Assembly (NCBI GenBank): GCA_949499105.1
Contig: CATEFX010000015.1
Span: 1-42,000, forward strand
Length of the DNA: 42,000 nt
Source: Formosa sp. Hel1_33_131
GTDB lineage: Bacteria; Bacteroidota; Bacteroidia; Flavobacteriales; Flavobacteriaceae
Direction: 5' to 3'
Each line of letters opens with the position of its first letter. The stretch's first letter is position 1. The notes beneath the pieces are model-generated. The model had not been told where the DNA came from, ran no database searches, and was given only the letters and a program-made list of their open reading frames with translations. The translations under genes were made by a program, and so were the position numbers. This document shows positions 25,321 through 33,066 of this stretch, in pieces.

Positions 25321-27153
25321 TTAATTAAATTTTTTATCTAAATCTTCGACTTTTAAAGTGGTAAAGATGGTTTTATTTGAAGGTGAAACTGAAGGTTCTT
25401 TACAAGAAAATAAAGTATTCACTATAAATTCCTGTTCTTCGCTTTCTAATTTTTTTCCATTTTTAATCGCTAAACTTTTGGCTAAGGATTTAGACAATAA
25501 GTCACTAAGACTAAAGTTTACATCTGGAACTTCATGCTCGATATCGTGAATGAGTTGTTCGAATACACTTTGAACTTCCGATTCTTTGACTCCAACGGGC
25601 AGTCCCGTTAACTCAACTCTTTCGATCGTAAAGTTAGAAAACACAAAGCCCGTTGTTTCTAAAGCCTGTTGAAGGTCTTTTAATATGGTGTGATCGGAAT
25701 TCGAAAACTTAAGTTGTAAGGGAAATAATAACTGTTGACTGACCGCTTCATTTACGGTTGTCTTTCTTAGGAAATCTTCATATAAAATTCGTTCATGAGC
25801 TCTGTTTTGATCGATGACCAACATCCCAGATTTGATCGTATTAATAATGTATTTATTGTGTAGCTGGAATGTTTTTTGAACCTTTCGATCTGTTGAATCA
25901 TCAAAAATAGACGAGGCCATTTCATCCGATTCATAATTGACTTGACTAAAACTATCTGTATTTGATTTAGATTCCAAACCAACGTATAATCCTTCCCAAG
26001 CCTGTGTTGCTGGTTTCGAATAGGACGAAGTGTTTGAGCCAGACTTAGAAAATGGATTAAACTCTCGGTCCACTTCCACTTTTGGTACGGGGGTTTGCGT
26101 GCCTTGAAAGCCGTAAGGGGTATCTAAATTTTTATCACGTTCAAAATCAAGCACCGGCGCAATACTAAATTGTCCTAAACTATGCTTAACCGCTGCACGT
26201 AAAATGGCATAGATGGTTTGTTCATCATCAAATTTAATTTCGGTCTTGGTTGGATGAATGTTGATATCGATACTTTTTGGATCAACCTCTAAGTTTAAAA
26301 AATAGCAGGGATGTTTTCCAGAGTGAAGTAAGCCCTCAAAAGCCGCTGAAATGGCATGATTTAGATACGGACTCTTAATAAAACGATTGTTGACAAAAAA
26401 GAATTGTTCGCCTCGAGACTTTTTAGAATATTCTGGTTTTCCAACAAATCCAGAGACGGTTAAAACCTCCGTCGTTTCTTCTACTGGGACTAATTTTTCA
26501 TTCATTTTCCCACCAAATGCACTTACAATACGTTGTCTAAAGTTTCCTTTTAACAGATTAAATAAATCACTTCCATTGTGGTACAAGGAAAAGTTGGTTG
26601 CGGGATGTGCCAATACGACTCTATGGAATTCATCGATGATATGACGGAATTCGACCGTATCAGATTTTAAAAAATTGCGTCGTGCTGGGATGTTAAAAAA
26701 CAAATTCTTAACAGCAATTGAAGATCCGTTTGGCGTTACAATTACATCTTGAGAGGTGAAAACACTCCCCTCGACCGTTAAAAGCGTCCCTAATTCGTCA
26801 GAAGCTTGTTTTGTTTTTAACTCCACATGTGCAATCGCAGCGATACTAGCCAGCGCTTCCCCTCTAAAGCCTTTGGTGTGTAAGTTGAATAGATCGTCTG
26901 CAACTCTAATTTTAGAAGTCGCATGTCGCTCAAAACTCAATCGTGCGTCGGTCACACTCATGCCTTTTCCATCATCAATGACTTGAATTAGTGTCTTACC
27001 AGCATTTTTCACTAATAGTTTGACCGTCGTTGCGCCCGCATCAATTGCATTTTCTAGAAGTTCTTTGACTACAGAAGCAGGACGTTGTACAACTTCACCA
27101 GCAGCAATTTGATTTGCCACATGATCGGGTAATAATTGAATTATATCAGCCAT
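25321..27153 (-). CDS. mutL: DNA mismatch repair protein MutL
   Basis: Couples MutS mismatch recognition to repair. The 610 residues begin with the GHKL ATPase: IAAGEVVQRPASVVKELLENAIDAGA, DDGKGM, SFERHATSKI and GFRGEALASIAAIA. A flexible Ser-rich linker covers about 340-430, followed by the C-terminal dimer domain. The endonuclease motif DQHA(x2)E(x4)E reads D448-Q-N450-R-A-H-E454-R-I-L-Y-E459, so the metal-site histidine is Asn; the C-terminal motif is C-K-E-P, not CPHGRP. Endonuclease activity is thus uncertain. It is in a minus-strand operon between two small membrane-protein genes and the rhomboids. Confidence 0.96.
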   Translation of the reverse strand: MADIIQLLPDHVANQIAAGEVVQRPASVVKELLENAIDAGATTVKLLVKNAGKTLIQVIDDGKGMSVTDARLSFERHATSKIRVADDLFNLHTKGFRGEALASIAAIAHVELKTKQASDELGTLLTVEGSVFTSQDVIVTPNGSSIAVKNLFFNIPARRNFLKSDTVEFRHIIDEFHRVVLAHPATNFSLYHNGSDLFNLLKGNFRQRIVSAFGGKMNEKLVPVEETTEVLTVSGFVGKPEYSKKSRGEQFFFVNNRFIKSPYLNHAISAAFEGLLHSGKHPCYFLNLEVDPKSIDINIHPTKTEIKFDDEQTIYAILRAAVKHSLGQFSIAPVLDFERDKNLDTPYGFQGTQTPVPKVEVDREFNPFSKSGSNTSSYSKPATQAWEGLYVGLESKSNTDSFSQVNYESDEMASSIFDDSTDRKVQKTFQLHNKYIINTIKSGMLVIDQNRAHERILYEDFLRKTTVNEAVSQQLLFPLQLKFSNSDHTILKDLQQALETTGFVFSNFTIERVELTGLPVGVKESEVQSVFEQLIHDIEHEVPDVNFSLSDLLSKSLAKSLAIKNGKKLESEEQEFIVNTLFSCKEPSVSPSNKTIFTTLKVEDLDKKFN

Positions 27154-27156
27154 GTA

Positions 27157-27429
27157 TTAGAAAAATATACTTAAATCAAAATCTATAATCCATAGGAAAA
27201 CAAATATCAATATTAAAATTATAATAGAAACCCTTCTGTTGGCAGAAATGTTGGGGTTGGTTTTTAAATCATCAACTGCATTGGTGATTTTACCTTTCAG
27301 ATTTGTTTTTTGAATGGTCACACGTTGATCATCAAACTTGTGTTTTATTTCAAACGGGCTTTGTTCGCCTTTGTAAAAGCGAGGTGTATAATTATATTTT
27401 TTATTTTGTTTTGTTTTAAATATACCCAT
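27157..27429 (-). CDS. Small single-pass membrane protein upstream of mutL (90 aa)
   Basis: A 90-residue protein with a basic, Tyr-rich N-terminal half (KKYNYTPRFYKGEQSPFEIKHKFDDQR) and one membrane helix at about 68-86 (VSIIILILIFVFLWIIDF). Proteins of this type next to ribH and mutL have sometimes been labelled riboflavin synthase subunit beta, but nothing in the sequence supports an enzyme; that label probably comes from the neighbouring ribH. It lies 3 bases before mutL and 9 bases after the 63-residue gene, so it is co-transcribed. Function unknown. Confidence 0.8.
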   Translation of the reverse strand: MGIFKTKQNKKYNYTPRFYKGEQSPFEIKHKFDDQRVTIQKTNLKGKITNAVDDLKTNPNISANRRVSIIILILIFVFLWIIDFDLSIFF

Positions 27430-27438
27430 TAGATAACA

Positions 27439-27630
27439 TTATAAAGCATTCAATATGTAGAATCCCATCAACAAAAGGATCAGTGTAATTAAAAGCCAAG
27501 TTAATGAAAAACCCCGTGATTTTCTAGTGGATTTCAGAAGAAAACGATCCTTTTTTGAAGCATTATTAGAATCTGAAATATCCTTTTCAGAGACTCTTAT
27601 CGTAAATTTTCTGGGTTTTCTAGGAAACAC
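27439..27630 (-). CDS. Small membrane protein (63 aa)
   Basis: I do not recognise this protein. It starts with GTG 27630 (there is no in-frame ATG nearby), has a highly basic cytoplasmic stretch (PRKPRKFTIR, RFLLKSTRKSRG) and ends with one membrane helix (SLTWLLITLILLLMGFYIL). A TAnnTTTG promoter box 22 bases upstream, its tight spacing to the next gene and the typical positive-inside layout support a real gene despite the short length. It could act with the 90-residue neighbour. Confidence 0.6.
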   Translation of the reverse strand: MFPRKPRKFTIRVSEKDISDSNNASKKDRFLLKSTRKSRGFSLTWLLITLILLLMGFYILNAL

Positions 27631-27652
27631 AATTTTGTGATTTGAAACTATT

Positions 27653-27660
27653 CAAAAATA
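27653..27660 (-). promoter_or_regulatory. -7 promoter element for the small-gene/mutL/rhomboid unit (TATTTTTG)
   Basis: Perfect TAnnTTTG on the minus strand, 22 bases before GTG 27630. A TTTTTG stretch ending at 27677-27679 lies 16 bases upstream, slightly short of the usual -33 spacing. It indicates that mutL and its neighbours can be transcribed apart from ribH. Confidence 0.55.
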
Positions 27661-27717
27661 CTTAAATCTAGAGTGTCAAAAACGAATCAAATTAAAAATT
27701 ATCAACAGATGTTGAAT

Positions 27718-28203
27718 TTATAAGGTATGACTTAAATGCGCCATCTTAATCGCTGTAATAGCGGCTTCAACGCCCTTATTGCCGTGCTTCCCACCCGAAC
27801 GATCTATGGATTGCTGTAGGTTGTTATCTGTTAAGACACAAAAAATTACCGGCACATCATGAAGGATATTTAAATCTTTGATGCCTTGAGTGACGCCATC
27901 ACATACAAAATCAAAGTGTTGCGTTTCACCTTTAATAACACTTCCAATCGCAATCACAGCATCGAGATGTTGTTGTTGCAATTTTTTTGCGCCAAAAATG
28001 AGCTCAAAACTACCAGGGACCTGAACGATTTTAATATTTGAATCCTCTACACCACACTCTAATAAAGTCTTCGTAGCGCCATTTAGCAAGCCCTCTGTAA
28101 TCGACGGGTTCCATTCTGAAACAACAATCCCAAACCGAAATTTTGTCGCGTCTGGGAGTGTCGTTGAATCGTAATTAGATAAATGCGTGTTTTCGGTGGC
28201 CAT
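27718..28203 (-). CDS. ribH: 6,7-dimethyl-8-ribityllumazine synthase
   Basis: Condenses a ribitylaminopyrimidine with dihydroxybutanone phosphate in the penultimate step of riboflavin synthesis. The 161-residue protein shows the family blocks FGIVVSEWNPSITEGLL, VQVPGSFELIFGAKKL, AVIAIGSVIKGETQHFDFVCDGV (with the catalytic His) and the C-terminal GNKGVEAAITAIKM. Length is normal, and it forms icosahedral or pentameric shells in the family. It lies 6 bases after the TPR gene, so the pair is co-transcribed. No FMN riboswitch is visible upstream. Confidence 0.97.
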   Translation of the reverse strand: MATENTHLSNYDSTTLPDATKFRFGIVVSEWNPSITEGLLNGATKTLLECGVEDSNIKIVQVPGSFELIFGAKKLQQQHLDAVIAIGSVIKGETQHFDFVCDGVTQGIKDLNILHDVPVIFCVLTDNNLQQSIDRSGGKHGNKGVEAAITAIKMAHLSHTL

Positions 28204-28209
28204 ACATAC

Positions 28210-28977
28210 TTAGTTAATTGCTGCCTCTGCCTTGCCTATAAAAACTTCAATATCTTTAGCTTCAGAACTGTCAGAAAACTCCGATTTAATTTGATTAAAA
28301 AAGCCTAAAGCTTGGGTGTTTTTTTCTAATTTCAAACCAATGACTCCTGCTTTGTAAAGATACATCGGAGTGGTATAGTTGTTTGATTTAAGTTGTGCAG
28401 CTTGTACATAGTAATCGTAAGCATCCTCTAACTGCTCTAACTGAACAAAAGCATCTCCAATACCACCTTTTGCAATGGGGCCAAGGACATCGTCATCAGA
28501 TGAAAAGGCATTTAAATAGGTTACTGCATTCGGATAATCTTTCATGTTTAAAAAAGCCATCCCTGCATAGTAGTTTGCTAAATTTCCAGCATCTGTTCCG
28601 GCATACACCTCAGTAATATCAATAAAACCGTATTTCCCATCTGATCCATTTAAGGACAGGGTGAATAACGAATCTTTAGAAGCTCCATTAACCGCTTGAT
28701 CGAAATATTGTTGGGATTGAAATAAATCATTTGTCGCTTGACTTTCTTTAGGCTCCTGAACATATTTGCTATATCCTAGATATCCTAAAACCAACACTGC
28801 TGCGAGTCCTACAATGATAAAAATATATTTTTGATTTTTTATAACCCACTCTTCTGTTCGAGATGCCGATTCATCTAAGGTGTTAAAAACCTCTGCGGTT
28901 GTGGAACCATCTTCTATTGACGTCTCTAATTCTGCCTTCGTTGACGGTTTTCCGCCTCGTTTCTTATATGTTGCCAT
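28210..28977 (-). CDS. Membrane-anchored TPR protein (YfgM-like)
   Basis: A 255-residue protein starting at ATG 28977 (MATYKKRGG); an upstream in-frame start lies on top of the -7 box and is rejected. Residues 1-48 are a cytoplasmic, charged N-terminus, 51-69 is one membrane helix (YIFIIVGLAAVLVLGYLGY), and the remainder is a periplasmic array of tetratricopeptide-like helices (YYAGMAFLNMKDYPNAVTYL, DAFVQLEQLEDAYDYYVQAA, AGVIGLKLEKNTQALGFF). This layout matches YfgM-like proteins that assist folding at the Sec translocon; the role is inferred. It is the first gene of the ribH transcript and divergent from recF. Confidence 0.85.
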   Translation of the reverse strand: MATYKKRGGKPSTKAELETSIEDGSTTAEVFNTLDESASRTEEWVIKNQKYIFIIVGLAAVLVLGYLGYSKYVQEPKESQATNDLFQSQQYFDQAVNGASKDSLFTLSLNGSDGKYGFIDITEVYAGTDAGNLANYYAGMAFLNMKDYPNAVTYLNAFSSDDDVLGPIAKGGIGDAFVQLEQLEDAYDYYVQAAQLKSNNYTTPMYLYKAGVIGLKLEKNTQALGFFNQIKSEFSDSSEAKDIEVFIGKAEAAIN

Positions 28978-28998
28978 AGTCTTATTATTGTTGAGGCT

Positions 28999-29006
28999 CA
29001 AAAATA
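28999..29006 (-). promoter_or_regulatory. -7 promoter element of the TPR-ribH unit (TATTTTTG)
   Basis: Perfect TAnnTTTG on the minus strand, 21 bases before ATG 28977. An in-frame upstream start at 29001 would overlap it, which decides the start. A TTG at 29031-29033 is 24 bases further up, slightly long for a -33. Confidence 0.55.
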
Positions 29007-29117
29007 TAATTTTTATTCGTAAAAAAAAGGCAAATTATTTGTTATTTTTCAATAATTTGCAGCATCTTTTTTAAGGCCACTTCAAGAAGATAAATAAAAA
29101 ATTAAGACCAATTTTTC

Positions 29118-30197
29118 ATGATTTTAAAATCATTAAATTTATTAAACTATAAAAATTTCGATGCTTATTCGGTAGAATTTGATGCGAAGATCAATTGTTT
29201 TGTGGGTGCTAATGGCGTGGGTAAAACAAATATATTAGACGCTATCTACCATCTATCCTTTGGGAAAAGTTACTTTAACCCGATTGCGTCTCAAAACATC
29301 AGACATGAGGAAGATTTTTTTGTCGTAGATGGGTTGTATGAAAAAAATGAACGCGAAGAAAAAGTGATTGTTTCGCTCAAAAGAGGGCAAAAAAAAATCA
29401 TCAAGCGTAACGGAAAAGCATACGACCGATTTAGTGATCATATTGGATTTTTACCGTTAGTGATTATCTCACCAACCGATCGTGATTTGATTATTGAAGG
29501 CAGTGATACACGTCGGAAATTTATGGATGGGGTCATTTCTCAAAGTGATAAAAGCTACCTAGAAGCGCTTTTAAACTATTCTAAAATTCTCGTACAGCGA
29601 AATGCCTTACTAAAGTATTTTTCATTAAATAATAACTTTAATAAAGACACATTAGAGGTTTACAATGAGCAACTTAGCGATTACGGAAACCATATTCATG
29701 AGAAACGAAACTTATTTTTAGAGGCCTTTACACCGATCTTTAAAAGTCGTTATAAAGCCATTAGTAATAACAATGAAGATGTTGACCTTATATATAATAG
29801 CCAGTTGAATGAATCGACCTTAATAGACTTGTTCGCTACGAGCCTTAATAAGGATCGAATGCTTCAATATACAAGTGTTGGAATTCATAAAGACGATTTA
29901 GATTTTTCAATCAAAGGCTATCCAGTTAAGAAATTTGGAAGTCAAGGACAGCAGAAATCGTTTTTAATCGCCCTAAAACTGGCGCAGTTTGATTTCATCA
30001 AAGCACAAAGTGGGGTCACCCCTCTGCTCCTACTCGATGATGTATTTGACAAACTCGATGAACAACGCGTAGCTCAAATTATCAAATTGGTTAATGACGA
30101 AAATTTTGGGCAGTTATTTATTTCAGATACGCATGCCGATCGTACCGAGAAGGCCATTAAAAGCGTCCATCAATCTTATCAAATATTCAAACTGTGA
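29118..30197 (+). CDS. recF: DNA replication and repair protein RecF
   Basis: An SMC-like ATPase that helps load RecA at gaps. The 359 residues begin [12 protein letters not shown], then Walker A G30-A-N-G-V-G-K-T-N38 and a [18 protein letters not shown] block. The ABC signature region is [10 protein letters not shown], and the Walker [16 protein letters not shown] lies near 300-315. The C-terminus has ISDTHADR. Length is normal. It overlaps the downstream lipoprotein gene by 4 bases (GTGA), an unexpected partner. It is divergent from the TPR gene; no perfect TAnnTTTG box precedes it. Confidence 0.97.
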   Translation: MILKSLNLLNYKNFDAYSVEFDAKINCFVGANGVGKTNILDAIYHLSFGKSYFNPIASQNIRHEEDFFVVDGLYEKNEREEKVIVSLKRGQKKIIKRNGKAYDRFSDHIGFLPLVIISPTDRDLIIEGSDTRRKFMDGVISQSDKSYLEALLNYSKILVQRNALLKYFSLNNNFNKDTLEVYNEQLSDYGNHIHEKRNLFLEAFTPIFKSRYKAISNNNEDVDLIYNSQLNESTLIDLFATSLNKDRMLQYTSVGIHKDDLDFSIKGYPVKKFGSQGQQKSFLIALKLAQFDFIKAQSGVTPLLLLDDVFDKLDEQRVAQIIKLVNDENFGQLFISDTHADRTEKAIKSVHQSYQIFKL

Positions 30198-30610
30198 AAC
30201 AACTTCTAGCACTCCTCTTAATCATTTCACTAAACAGCTGCAAGTCAGATGTTACAACCTACATTCCATTTATCGAAGGCTATTGGGAAATTGTTAGTGT
30301 GACTAAAGATCAGAAAAAAGTAAAAGAATTTAAAATTAGTGGATCAGTAGATTACTTTAAAGTGAATGAAGATTTGTCTGGGTATCGAAAAAAAGTAACC
30401 CCACGATTTGATGGTGCTTTTGAGATGTCTCAACACCAATCTGAATTCACCCTCTCCGTGGATGAGAGTCAATTATGGATTCAATATGACAATAATGCCG
30501 TTTTCTTTCGTGAAGAAATTATTCGGGCCAATGAATCTAGTTTAATTATCAGTAATAACGATGGGTTTATTTATACTTACAAACCTTATGAACCTTTAAT
30601 TTTTGACTAA
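30194..30610 (+). CDS. Small lipocalin-like lipoprotein
   Basis: A 138-residue predicted lipoprotein: signal peptide [13 protein letters not shown] with lipobox Cys16, then a beta-rich domain ([47 protein letters not shown]). The IEGYWEI motif and strand pattern resemble the lipocalin-like families of Bacteroidota. GTG 30194 overlaps the recF stop by 4 bases, and its stop overlaps the next ATG by one base (TAATG), so recF, this gene and the DUF721 gene form one unit. Function is unknown. Confidence 0.82.
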   Translation: MKQLLALLLIISLNSCKSDVTTYIPFIEGYWEIVSVTKDQKKVKEFKISGSVDYFKVNEDLSGYRKKVTPRFDGAFEMSQHQSEFTLSVDESQLWIQYDNNAVFFREEIIRANESSLIISNNDGFIYTYKPYEPLIFD

Positions 30611-30906
30611 TGAGTAAACGCCAAAACGATCCGTTCAAAATGGATGATTTGATGAAATCATTTATGAAAGAAAATAAGCTCGAAAAAGGGCTCGACAAAG
30701 TCAATGTTGAAGCTGCTTGGCGAGATTTGATGGGTACAGGCGTGAATAATTATACCAATAGTGTTAAGCTTCATAAGGACACCCTCTACGTCGAGTTGAG
30801 TTCCTCTGTATTACGGGAAGAGCTCAGTTATGGAAAAGATAAAATTATTGGTATGCTTAACGAAGCGCTTGGGAAAAACCTCATCACAAAAATAATTTTA
30901 AGATAA
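30610..30906 (+). CDS. DUF721 (DciA-like) protein
   Basis: A 98-residue soluble protein of the DUF721/DciA family. It has the core pattern VNVEAAWRDLMGTGVNNYTNSVKLHKDTLYVELSSS (AAW, then alternating strand) and LREELSYGKDKIIGMLNEALG. DciA proteins help load the replicative helicase DnaB in bacteria that lack DnaC, and this family is often next to recF or gyrase genes. The role here is therefore plausible but inferred. It is short, with only the KH-like core and no long tail. It is followed by a hairpin oriented for the opposite-strand ndk gene. Confidence 0.85.
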   Translation: MSKRQNDPFKMDDLMKSFMKENKLEKGLDKVNVEAAWRDLMGTGVNNYTNSVKLHKDTLYVELSSSVLREELSYGKDKIIGMLNEALGKNLITKIILR

Positions 30907-30916
30907 TTACTAGCAC

Positions 30917-30948
30917 AAAAAAAAGCCACAATTGAGTTTGCAGCTTTT
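30917..30948 (-). terminator. Rho-independent terminator of ndk
   Basis: Read on the minus strand, AAAAGCTGCAA and TTGTGGCTTTT arms (11 bp with two G-T pairs) enclose a short loop and run into a stretch of eight T. The G-T pairs become C-A mismatches on the plus strand, so it serves ndk better than DUF721. Confidence 0.7.
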
Positions 30949-30973
30949 AAATCGTTATTTAGATTGAATTCTC

Positions 30974-31393
30974 TTAGAACATCTCTCTTTCTGAAAAATG
31001 GAACGCTCCTTCAATAGCGGCATTTTCATCACTATCACTCCCATGTACTGCATTTTCACTGATAGAATCTGCAAACATATTTCGGATGGTTCCTTCAGCA
31101 GCTTCGGCTGGATTTGTCGCTCCAATTAAGGTTCTAAAATCTTCTACTGCATTTTCTTTTTCAAGAATCGCTGCTACGATAGGTCCACGGGTCATATAGG
31201 TGACCAATTCACCAAAAAATGGACGCTCATTATGAACTGCATAAAACGCTTCAGCATCTGCATTGGTAAGTTGTGTTAATTTCAAAGCTACGATTCTAAA
31301 CCCTGAAGCTGTGATTTTTTCTAATATTGCACCAATATTTCCTTTTTCAACAGAATCTGGCTTAAGCATTGTAAACGTTTTGTTAGTAGACAT
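30974..31393 (-). CDS. ndk: Nucleoside diphosphate kinase
   Basis: Transfers gamma-phosphate between nucleoside triphosphates and diphosphates. From ATG 31393 ([13 protein letters not shown]) the protein is 139 residues, the normal length. Lys11, the [13 protein letters not shown] segment and the catalytic N-A-V-H117-G-S-D-S loop are all present. The open frame extends upstream, but that stretch covers the promoter (TTG-19 bp-TATTTTTG at 31415-31444). A terminator follows at 30917-30948, so it is a single-gene unit. Confidence 0.97.
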   Translation of the reverse strand: MSTNKTFTMLKPDSVEKGNIGAILEKITASGFRIVALKLTQLTNADAEAFYAVHNERPFFGELVTYMTRGPIVAAILEKENAVEDFRTLIGATNPAEAAEGTIRNMFADSISENAVHGSDSDENAAIEGAFHFSEREMF

Positions 31394-31414
31394 AATGTGT
31401 GTATAATTTTTGTG

Positions 31415-31444
31415 CAAAAATAAGGTTTTTCTATAGATAATCAA
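31415..31444 (-). promoter_or_regulatory. ndk promoter (TTG - 19 bp - TATTTTTG)
   Basis: On the minus strand, TTG at 31442-31444 and TATTTTTG at 31415-31422 are separated by 19 bases, a full match to the Bacteroidota -33/-7 layout. ATG 31393 follows after 21 bases. Confidence 0.65.
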
Positions 31445-31482
31445 CTTTCCAACTATTTTAAAAAATTGTATCTTCGCTAGCT

Positions 31483-32499
31483 ATGAATACTGCAGAAATT
31501 TTAGACTTAAAAAAAATACTATCCACTCCAAAGAAAGTGGTCATTGTTCCTCATAAAAACCCCGATGGTGACGCCATGGGATCTACTTTAGGACTCTATC
31601 ATTACCTTGAAAAACTTGGGCATTCAGCAACCGTTATTGCTCCTAATGACTATCCAGAATTCCTTAAATGGATTCCTGGAACAGAATCGGTTGTTATTCA
31701 CGAAAAAGAATTAGCCGTTGCAGATGCACTGATTTCAGATGCTGATCTAATTTTTACCTTAGATTTTAATGCGCTACATCGCTGTGGTGCGATGGGAATT
31801 CCCATCGAAAATTCTAAAGCAATTAAGGTAATGATTGATCATCACCAACAACCTGATGCGTATGCCGCATTTATGTATTCGGATGTGACCATGTGTTCTA
31901 CCTGTCAGATGGTGTATCATTTTATTGAAAAAATGGGGGATTTAGATTTAATCGACACTGCCATCGGTGAGGCTCTATACACAGGCATTATGACTGATAC
32001 AGCCTCGTTCCGATTTCCACTAACGACAAGTACCACTCACCGAGTCATTGCACATTTAATTGATGTTGGCGTCGAGAAATCTAAAATTCATAACGCAGTT
32101 TATGACACCAATAGTTTTGGGCGCTTACAACTCCTGGGCTGTGCCTTGAATAATTTACGATTTTTAGAAGTCTTTAAAACGGCCTATATCAGTTTATCTA
32201 ATAAAGAGTTGGATGCACATGGATTTGAAAAAGGAGATACCGAAGGATTGGTCAATTATGGACTTTCGTTAAAAGGGGCAAAATTTGCAGTCATATTTAT
32301 TGAGCATAAAGAAGAAAGTATCATCAAAATTTCATTTCGATCCAAAGGTGATTTTGACGTAAATGCGTTTGCTCGCACTCATTTTCATGGGGGTGGACAT
32401 AAAAATGCGTCTGGTGGTCGAAGCAACCTTAACCTTGAAGACACTATTGCAAATTTTATTAGTATATTAGAGGACTATAAATTGGAACTTAATTCATGA
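31483..32499 (+). CDS. DHH-DHHA1 phosphoesterase (NrnA-like nanoRNase/pAp phosphatase)
   Basis: A 338-residue manganese-dependent phosphoesterase that probably degrades very short RNAs and/or adenosine 3',5'-bisphosphate. The DHH domain has H24-K-N-P-D28-G-D30, TLDFNALHRCG and the eponymous MID119-H120-H121. The C-terminal DHHA1 domain ends with the HFHGGGHKNASGG substrate motif (around 303-315). Length and layout match NrnA. A box with one mismatch to TAnnTTTG (TATCTTCG, 31469-31476) lies just upstream. Its stop overlaps gldI by 4 bases (ATGA), so the two are translationally coupled. Confidence 0.92.
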   Translation: MNTAEILDLKKILSTPKKVVIVPHKNPDGDAMGSTLGLYHYLEKLGHSATVIAPNDYPEFLKWIPGTESVVIHEKELAVADALISDADLIFTLDFNALHRCGAMGIPIENSKAIKVMIDHHQQPDAYAAFMYSDVTMCSTCQMVYHFIEKMGDLDLIDTAIGEALYTGIMTDTASFRFPLTTSTTHRVIAHLIDVGVEKSKIHNAVYDTNSFGRLQLLGCALNNLRFLEVFKTAYISLSNKELDAHGFEKGDTEGLVNYGLSLKGAKFAVIFIEHKEESIIKISFRSKGDFDVNAFARTHFHGGGHKNASGGRSNLNLEDTIANFISILEDYKLELNS

Positions 32500-33029
32500 A
32501 ACAGCCCCTGTTTTTTTTATTAATACTTCTGGCCTTTAGCAGCTGTAAACCCTCTGAGGCGAGACGTCCAGTTTCGAGCAATTCAGGCTCATTTATTGAT
32601 GCCTCCATTAAACGCAACAAACAATTAAATGAATCCGAGTATGCACGTATCGCGTCTTATATAGCGGCTTCTAAAACAGACTTCACCCCTTCTGAATACG
32701 GATTCTGGTATCGTTATAACACCAAACTTGATCAAGACGCACAAACGCCTAAATTTGGGAACAAGGTTACGTATACTTACAACGTTCGAACCTTAGAAGG
32801 CCGCGTTATTTACACAGAAGAAGACTTAAAGACACAAACTTATTATATCGATCAGCAAGAATTATTCACAGGCCTTAGAAAAGGTTTAAAATTAATGAAA
32901 GAAAGTGAATCGGTTACTTTCATTTTCCCCTCACAACAAGCCTATGGCTATTATGGAGATAATAATCAAATTGGAAGCAATCTCCCACTGATATGTGAAG
33001 TCTCTTTACTAAAAATAACTACGAATTAG
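32496..33029 (+). CDS. gldI: Gliding motility-associated peptidyl-prolyl isomerase lipoprotein GldI
   Basis: A 177-residue lipoprotein (lipobox FSSC, Cys17) with an FKBP-type peptidyl-prolyl isomerase domain at about 80-175 (KVTYTYNVRTLEGRVIYTEED, FTGLRKGLKLMKESESVTFIFPSQQAYGYYGD). GldI is needed for gliding motility in Flavobacterium, probably by folding envelope components of the motility/type IX secretion machinery. Position between a DHH phosphoesterase and a second isomerase lipoprotein, with a 4-base overlap upstream, fits the gldI locus as I remember it. It is the strongest sign in the window of gliding capacity. Confidence 0.9.
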   Translation: MKQPLFFLLILLAFSSCKPSEARRPVSSNSGSFIDASIKRNKQLNESEYARIASYIAASKTDFTPSEYGFWYRYNTKLDQDAQTPKFGNKVTYTYNVRTLEGRVIYTEEDLKTQTYYIDQQELFTGLRKGLKLMKESESVTFIFPSQQAYGYYGDNNQIGSNLPLICEVSLLKITTN

Positions 33030-33066
33030 CCCGATTAACTATTAAAAACCCAATAAAATCCAAAAA

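Noticed and set aside
27157-27429. Riboflavin synthase beta subunit
   Set aside because: The 90-residue protein is a single-pass membrane protein without lumazine-synthase motifs; the true ribH is at 27718-28203.
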